Part shown: piece after piece, positions 14,212 through 17,947 of the stretch | How positions within the stretch are numbered: the first letter of the stretch is position 1 | How the letters are laid out: every line of letters begins with the position of its first letter | From: UKL13-2 sp031430555 | Lineage (GTDB): Bacteria; Pseudomonadota; Gammaproteobacteria; Burkholderiales; Usitatibacteraceae | DNA length: 17,947 nt | Assembly (NCBI GenBank): GCA_031430555.1 | Contig: JANPBQ010000133.1 | Coordinates: forward strand, 1 to 17,947 | Direction of reading: 5' to 3' | Position numbers and translations under genes: made by a program | Notes under the pieces: model-generated | What the model was told of the DNA's origin: nothing | What the model saw: only the letters and a program-made list of their open reading frames with translations | The model's database searches: none

Positions 14212-16971
14212 CTACGCGGCCCGCTGCATCGGCGCCTTCAGCGCTTCGGTGAGGAAATCCAGGCTCTCCGACAAATGCGCCCGGGTTTCCTTGTTGGCCA
14301 GCTTACCCATCGCGGAGCGGATTTGCGTTTGCAGTTGCTGCGCGTTCAGGCGTTGCAGGCTGCGCGCATCGGCGGGCGTGGTGGGCGCAGGACGAATCAG
14401 CGCGTTCACGACACGGCGCAAATGCTCGCGCTGCAAATTGCGGCGCAGCGGATTGATGTCGCCCCCGGTCTTGAGTTCGCTCCAGATAGCGCCCTGCAGC
14501 GTGTCATAGAGTTCCGACAACGCCAATGCCTGCTTCGCATCGGTCATCTTGCTGGGTGCGTCGATGATGCGTGCCGCCACGCCATCCGCCATCAGTTGAT
14601 CGAGCGCGCCACGCTGCAACGCCAGCACGGCGCCGCTGATGCTGACGTCGGGATTGGTAATGGCTGCCGGATTGCCGCTACCTGTAACCATTCCCATCCA
14701 GCGGTCGAACTGATCCGGCACCAGACGCGCGACGAACTCGGGCTTGAATCTGAAGCTCTCGGCGCGGAACAGGCCATCGGTAATCAGCTTCAGCGCCTGG
14801 CGTTGTTTCGCCGCCGGTACCGGATTCAGCGCCGCACGGCCGCTATCCGAATGATCGCGCAAGTGCACGACGCCGCCGACATATTTCGCGGCAACGGTCG
14901 AGGCCAGCGCGACCTGCGCGCTCGCGCTGAGGAAATTGCGGCGCAGCAGATCGAATTGTTCGCCAGGTTTCAGCTTCCGTTCCTGCAGGCGATCCCAGAG
15001 TTCGCGCGATAGCAGCATGCGACGCTCGGCGAATGCCAGCGGATCGCTGCCCAAGTCGCGGCGGGTTACTTCCGGGTCCATGCCTTCCACCGGTCCAAAC
15101 CCCGCGTCAACGTCGGTCGCGAAGGCGAGCTGCGGCTCCTTCGAACGCGAGGCAATCTTTAACAAGTCGTTTTTTTCCGTGGCCGGATCGAGTGGCTTGT
15201 ATGCGTATTCGATTGCCCAGAAGTCATAGGGGCCGATCGTGGTCATGGTGTACTGGCCCTGTTTCCTGCCCTTTGGCGCGATATTCAGTGCGGAGTAATC
15301 CATTATCGAGCCGGCAATACCGTTCACTTTGGTGAATTCAGCATTTTCCAGTTGGCCGAGCGTGTAAATGGTGGATGCGCGGAAATTGTGCGCCAGTCCC
15401 AACGTATGACCGACTTCATGCGTCACCACATCTTTCAACTGGTCCATTACGATCGCTTCGGCTTCCGGGCTTTCCGGATCGATATCGCCGCGTGCTGCCA
15501 GCAAGTCCAACGCAAAGCCGACCTCATTCATCGCGTGGCCTTCATATTCACACTGGCGGGCAAGTTGCCCGCGCGCTTGCGATTGCATCGTCTGCGCCTC
15601 GGCTTGCCTTTTTTCGTGGTCGTGCTCGTGATGATTGCCCTGCGCGACACTCGTCAATTGCTCCACCGCCCAGCGGCGCGGCAGGCGCGTCCAGCCATCC
15701 GAGAAAGTGATGTCGGCATCGAGAATCTCCCCGGTACGCGGGTCGGTCTGGACGGGGCCGCTTGCCAGTGCGCCGTCGCTGGTATCCAGGTACCAGCGGA
15801 TCGAGGCGTGACGAGTATCGTTGTTGTCAAATTCGGCGTTGTCTTCCTGCTGCTTCGCCACAATCGCATTCTTGAAGCCAATCTTTTCGAAAGCCTTGTT
15901 CCATTCCAGTATGCCTTCCATTACCTTGGCGCGATATTTGACCGGGATATTCTTGTCGAGCCAATAGGTGATGGGCTGAACCGGTTCCGACAACGCAGCC
16001 GCCGGGTCTTTCTTTTCGAGACGCCAGCGATTGATGACGTACTGACGCGGGAACGGTGCAATGTCATCGGAATAGTTCCACTGCTGGTCGACCCAGTGGC
16101 CGACGCGGCTGTCGGCCACTCGCGGTGCCATCGCCTTTTCCGGCAATTTGGCCAACGAGTAGTAGTAACCCAGGAACATGCTGCGGTTATCTTCCAGATT
16201 CGCGGGGGGGCGCGGCATCGGCGTTGGCGGCGGGGTCAGCGGCGGCGCCGGCAGTTTCGGGATCGCGTAGTGCGCCGTGACGTTGAATGTCGTCATGTCG
16301 TCCGTGGAACGTACGTTGACAAAACCTGAGTTGCGGGCGTCGTAGGCATAGGGTATGCGGAAGGCAGTTTCCAGCCGGGTCGCCATGCCAGGAATATCAG
16401 CCAGCAATAGTGCGTTGGCATCGATCAGGATCGATTTGCGCTCAGGGTGCGGTGCGCTCGCCGCCGTGGTGACCGCAAGCAGGCTGTCGGTAAAACTCTC
16501 TTTCAAGGCGCGTTCGATCGCTGAGCCCGGCTTGGCGATGAATCGCTGGTTCTTGGCGATGAGCTGGACGTTATTGCCGAGTTTGTTGAACTCGACAATA
16601 TGGCTGCCAAGCATGCTGTTGGATCGAAACCGGACTTCGCCCAGGCCGCGGGTGGAATTCATCTGGAAGAAAAACGGTGAATTGAATTGTTCCGGCTTGA
16701 TTTCCACCCAGACTTTTTCATCTTTCTGGTACAGGGTGAAATAGCCTGGAATCTGCTTCGCATCCTTGATGATGTCGGCAAACGGTTTCGGCGCTGTCAG
16801 GTCGGCGGGCGGGCGGGCGGCGGGCACAGCACCGGGTGGCGTGCCTGCGGCAGCAGCAGCGGGGGCTTGCGCGAATGCGGCGGTGGTCGCAGAAGAAAGT
16901 GCGCCAGATGCAAGCACCAATGCGATCGCGAGCGAAATGGGGGACTTCCGGAATATAGCGAGAGTGGCCAT
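14212..16971 (-). CDS. Secreted zinc metalloprotease with DUF5117/DUF4953-type domains
   Basis: This 919-residue protein starts with a Sec signal peptide (SPISLAIALVLASGALSSA, then AAFAQA) and an Ala/Pro-rich linker, so it acts outside the cytoplasm. The middle resembles DUF5118/DUF5117 regions. The catalytic site HEVGHTLGLAH (518-528) matches the metzincin motif HExxHxxGxxH, with zinc ligands His518, His522 and His528 and catalytic Glu519. A Met-turn follows (SIMDYS, Met557). A His/Asp/Glu-rich segment (GNHHEHDHEKR) precedes the site. The length fits this family of large proteobacterial proteases of unknown substrate. The ATG at 16971 has an AAAGG ribosome binding site 6 nt upstream; the in-frame extension to 17172 runs through the promoter and was rejected. 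Confidence 0.9.
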   Translation of the reverse strand: MATLAIFRKSPISLAIALVLASGALSSATTAAFAQAPAAAAAGTPPGAVPAARPPADLTAPKPFADIIKDAKQIPGYFTLYQKDEKVWVEIKPEQFNSPFFFQMNSTRGLGEVRFRSNSMLGSHIVEFNKLGNNVQLIAKNQRFIAKPGSAIERALKESFTDSLLAVTTAASAPHPERKSILIDANALLLADIPGMATRLETAFRIPYAYDARNSGFVNVRSTDDMTTFNVTAHYAIPKLPAPPLTPPPTPMPRPPANLEDNRSMFLGYYYSLAKLPEKAMAPRVADSRVGHWVDQQWNYSDDIAPFPRQYVINRWRLEKKDPAAALSEPVQPITYWLDKNIPVKYRAKVMEGILEWNKAFEKIGFKNAIVAKQQEDNAEFDNNDTRHASIRWYLDTSDGALASGPVQTDPRTGEILDADITFSDGWTRLPRRWAVEQLTSVAQGNHHEHDHEKRQAEAQTMQSQARGQLARQCEYEGHAMNEVGFALDLLAARGDIDPESPEAEAIVMDQLKDVVTHEVGHTLGLAHNFRASTIYTLGQLENAEFTKVNGIAGSIMDYSALNIAPKGRKQGQYTMTTIGPYDFWAIEYAYKPLDPATEKNDLLKIASRSKEPQLAFATDVDAGFGPVEGMDPEVTRRDLGSDPLAFAERRMLLSRELWDRLQERKLKPGEQFDLLRRNFLSASAQVALASTVAAKYVGGVVHLRDHSDSGRAALNPVPAAKQRQALKLITDGLFRAESFRFKPEFVARLVPDQFDRWMGMVTGSGNPAAITNPDVSISGAVLALQRGALDQLMADGVAARIIDAPSKMTDAKQALALSELYDTLQGAIWSELKTGGDINPLRRNLQREHLRRVVNALIRPAPTTPADARSLQRLNAQQLQTQIRSAMGKLANKETRAHLSESLDFLTEALKAPMQRAA

Positions 16972-17047
16972 GAAATGCCTTTCGTGATGACTAAAGTCGG
17001 TGTGCACTGCAGCGGTCTTTGCGTCTAAACCGCTACGCGCGGGATGA

Positions 17048-17076
17048 ATTATGACGAGCGCGCCATTTTCAGGCAA
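17048..17076 (-). promoter_or_regulatory. Sigma-70 promoter predicted for the metalloprotease
   Basis: On the minus strand TTGCCT (17076-17071) and CATAAT (17053-17048) are separated by 17 bp and match four and five of six consensus bases. Transcription would begin near 17041, leaving a leader of about 70 nt. Confidence 0.5.
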
Positions 17077-17180
17077 TTCGCCCGCTCGAAATGTGCCAAT
17101 TTGTGGCGGCGGGCTTTGAATAGAAATCGCGACAATGCATTTATCGTTTGTTTTTGCATTGCGAACATTCAAGTCAAACC

Positions 17181-17284
17181 ATGAGTGTCAACCTCTCGTC
17201 GAAATCAAACGCCGCCGCACCTTCGCGATCATCTCCCACCCGGACGCGGGCAAGACTACGCTCACTGAAAAATTGCTGCTGTTC
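17181..17284 (+). pseudogene. prfC: prfC (peptide chain release factor 3) N-terminal fragment, frameshifted and truncated
   Basis: ATG AGT GTC AAC CTC at 17181 encodes the MSVNL start usual for RF3. After one missing base, the other frame (17198-17284) gives VEIKRRRTFAIISHPDAGKT followed by TLTEKLLLF. This is nearly invariant RF3 N-terminal sequence with the GTPase P-loop (HPDAGKT). At 17285 the similarity stops: the expected GxAIQxAGTVK region and the rest of the ~530-residue GTPase are absent. The fragment cannot make a working release factor. A complete prfC must lie elsewhere or be dispensable. Confidence 0.85.
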
Positions 17285-17449
17285 GCCGCCCATCCGCCTG
17301 CCGCCGCTGCGCCAGTCATCGCGTTGCCGGAGGATGCCCGCAAACTCGCGCAGCCCGATGTGGTCGCGCAATACTTCGGCACCCCGCCGGCGACCGTGTC
17401 CGGCAACCGTGACCGGCAATTTGGCCGCGCGACCCGCACGCGAGCGTGA
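17285..17449 (+). other. Open frame fused to the prfC remnant, origin unknown
   Basis: The prfC frame stays open for another 54 codons and stops at 17447-17449. The product (PPAAAAPVIALPEDARKLA, then QPDVVAQYFGTPPATVSG) has plausible composition and codon use but is not RF3. It may be the tail of another gene joined by a deletion, or simply unrelated sequence. An in-frame ATG at 17135 could start a fused 104-residue product, but it has no ribosome binding site. Confidence 0.35.
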
Positions 17450-17459
17450 GAAAAAACGC

Positions 17460-17834
17460 ATGACCACGCAACGCGAAACACTGGCAAAAATTGAGCGCTT
17501 GAAGGCCGACGTGTTGCGCGCGATCGGGCGGTGGGATGCGGCATGGAAAGCGTTCGCCGAGATCCGGCGCATGGACGCGGAGCCTGCCGAAAAGCCTACG
17601 CCGGCGCAACTTCAGACGCGCGGCATTGAAGCGGCGATGCTGGAGCAAAACGGCCATCTTGGCCTTGCCTTGGACGCACTCAACGCGCGATTGAAAGACG
17701 AGCCCGACGAGCAGAAATTGCTGTCGCAGCGATTAGCGCTCTACGAAAAATTCGGCTGGACGGAAATTGCCGCGCGCGAGAAAATGCGCCTTGCACTGTT
17801 CGTGCAACAGAAAAAGACCGCCGGCAAACTCTGA
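17460..17834 (+). CDS. Small TPR-like helical protein of unknown function
   Basis: This 124-residue soluble protein is predicted almost wholly helical, with repeat-like pairs (ADVLRAIGRWDAAWKAFAEI, AAMLEQNGHLGLALDALNAR, RLALYEKFGWTEIAAREKM). Their small/aromatic residue pattern is like tetratricopeptide repeats, suggesting a protein-binding role. The ATG at 17460 lies 10 nt after the stop of the upstream open frame; a purine-rich stretch (GAGAAAAAA) is the only ribosome binding site candidate. The frame is open further upstream, but there it overlaps the prfC remnant out of frame, so the longer version was rejected. Specific function is not recognised. Confidence 0.65.
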   Translation: MTTQRETLAKIERLKADVLRAIGRWDAAWKAFAEIRRMDAEPAEKPTPAQLQTRGIEAAMLEQNGHLGLALDALNARLKDEPDEQKLLSQRLALYEKFGWTEIAAREKMRLALFVQQKKTAGKL

Positions 17835-17929
17835 TGGGTTGAAACGATAAGGTTCGGTTTGCCAGGAAAGGAACCGTTGGCCCAGTGCTTGTGGAATCGC
17901 CGCCTGCCTCAAGCCCATCGACAAGCGGA

Positions 17930-17944
17930 GGGGGCACCGCCCCC
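17930..17944. repeat. GC-rich hairpin at the window end
   Basis: GGGGGC (17930-17935) pairs with GCCCCC (17939-17944) over an ACC loop, about 95 bp behind the TPR-like gene. It may be a terminator or part of a dispersed repeat; any following T-run is outside the window. Positions 17835-17929 show no gene. Confidence 0.4.
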
Positions 17945-17947
17945 AAC

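Noticed and set aside
14110..15012. 300-codon open frame antisense to the metalloprotease
   Set aside because: Shadow of the protease gene; Arg/Gln-rich composition and no ribosome binding site.
17148..17459. Long N-terminal extension of the TPR-like protein through the prfC remnant
   Set aside because: This frame reads the prfC fragment out of frame, giving an Arg/Ser/Pro-rich shadow; the real protein most likely starts at 17460.
1..17947. CRISPR array, tRNA or rRNA genes
   Set aside because: No regularly spaced identical repeats and no tRNA- or rRNA-like segment was seen; the repeats found are short and few.

Overview
This window looks like chromosomal DNA from a GC-rich proteobacterium, most likely a betaproteobacterium. 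The evidence is the nitrate ABC transporter plus NirB gene set, an RF3 (prfC) remnant of proteobacterial type, a RhlE-type helicase and sigma-54/NtrC-style control. The lineage is inferred from protein character only; no rRNA or tRNA gene is visible.

Left edge (1-254): the first 12 codons of an IS110-family transposase run off the window on the minus strand. Its leader (38-187) can fold into two consecutive stem-loops, the layout expected of an IS110 bridge RNA (seekRNA). The loop of the first holds a 10-nt sequence found again in the short-repeat DNA next to the likely element end. This is the most interesting signal in the window.

Nitrate assimilation (255-5986, minus strand): nrtA (Tat-exported binding protein), nrtB (permease), nrtD (ATPase) and nirB (siroheme nitrite reductase large subunit) form a tight operon. 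Upstream of nrtA is a textbook nitrogen-control region: a sigma-54 -24/-12 promoter, a perfect IHF consensus, and two NtrC-like half-palindromes 32 bp apart. The IS110 element lies directly behind nirB, where nirD would usually be.

Divergent from nrtA (6055-7157, plus strand): a short CbiX/SirB-type sirohydrochlorin chelatase, which would supply the siroheme NirB needs, appears to be made from a leaderless mRNA. It overlaps by 4 nt an unknown membrane-anchored protein. Repeats and a bidirectional terminator follow.

Middle (7492-11092, minus strand): a RhlE-type DEAD-box helicase with a long structured leader, a DUF4386-type membrane protein and an unknown membrane protein.

Right part: an exported fumarase/argininosuccinate-lyase superfamily protein (plus, 11661-13166), a glutathione S-transferase (minus), a doubtful small ORF (plus), and a large secreted zinc metalloprotease (minus, 14212-16971). 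Divergent from the protease is a broken prfC start (about 30 codons) joined to unrelated sequence, followed by a small TPR-like helical protein (17460-17834). No CRISPR array, rRNA or tRNA was found.
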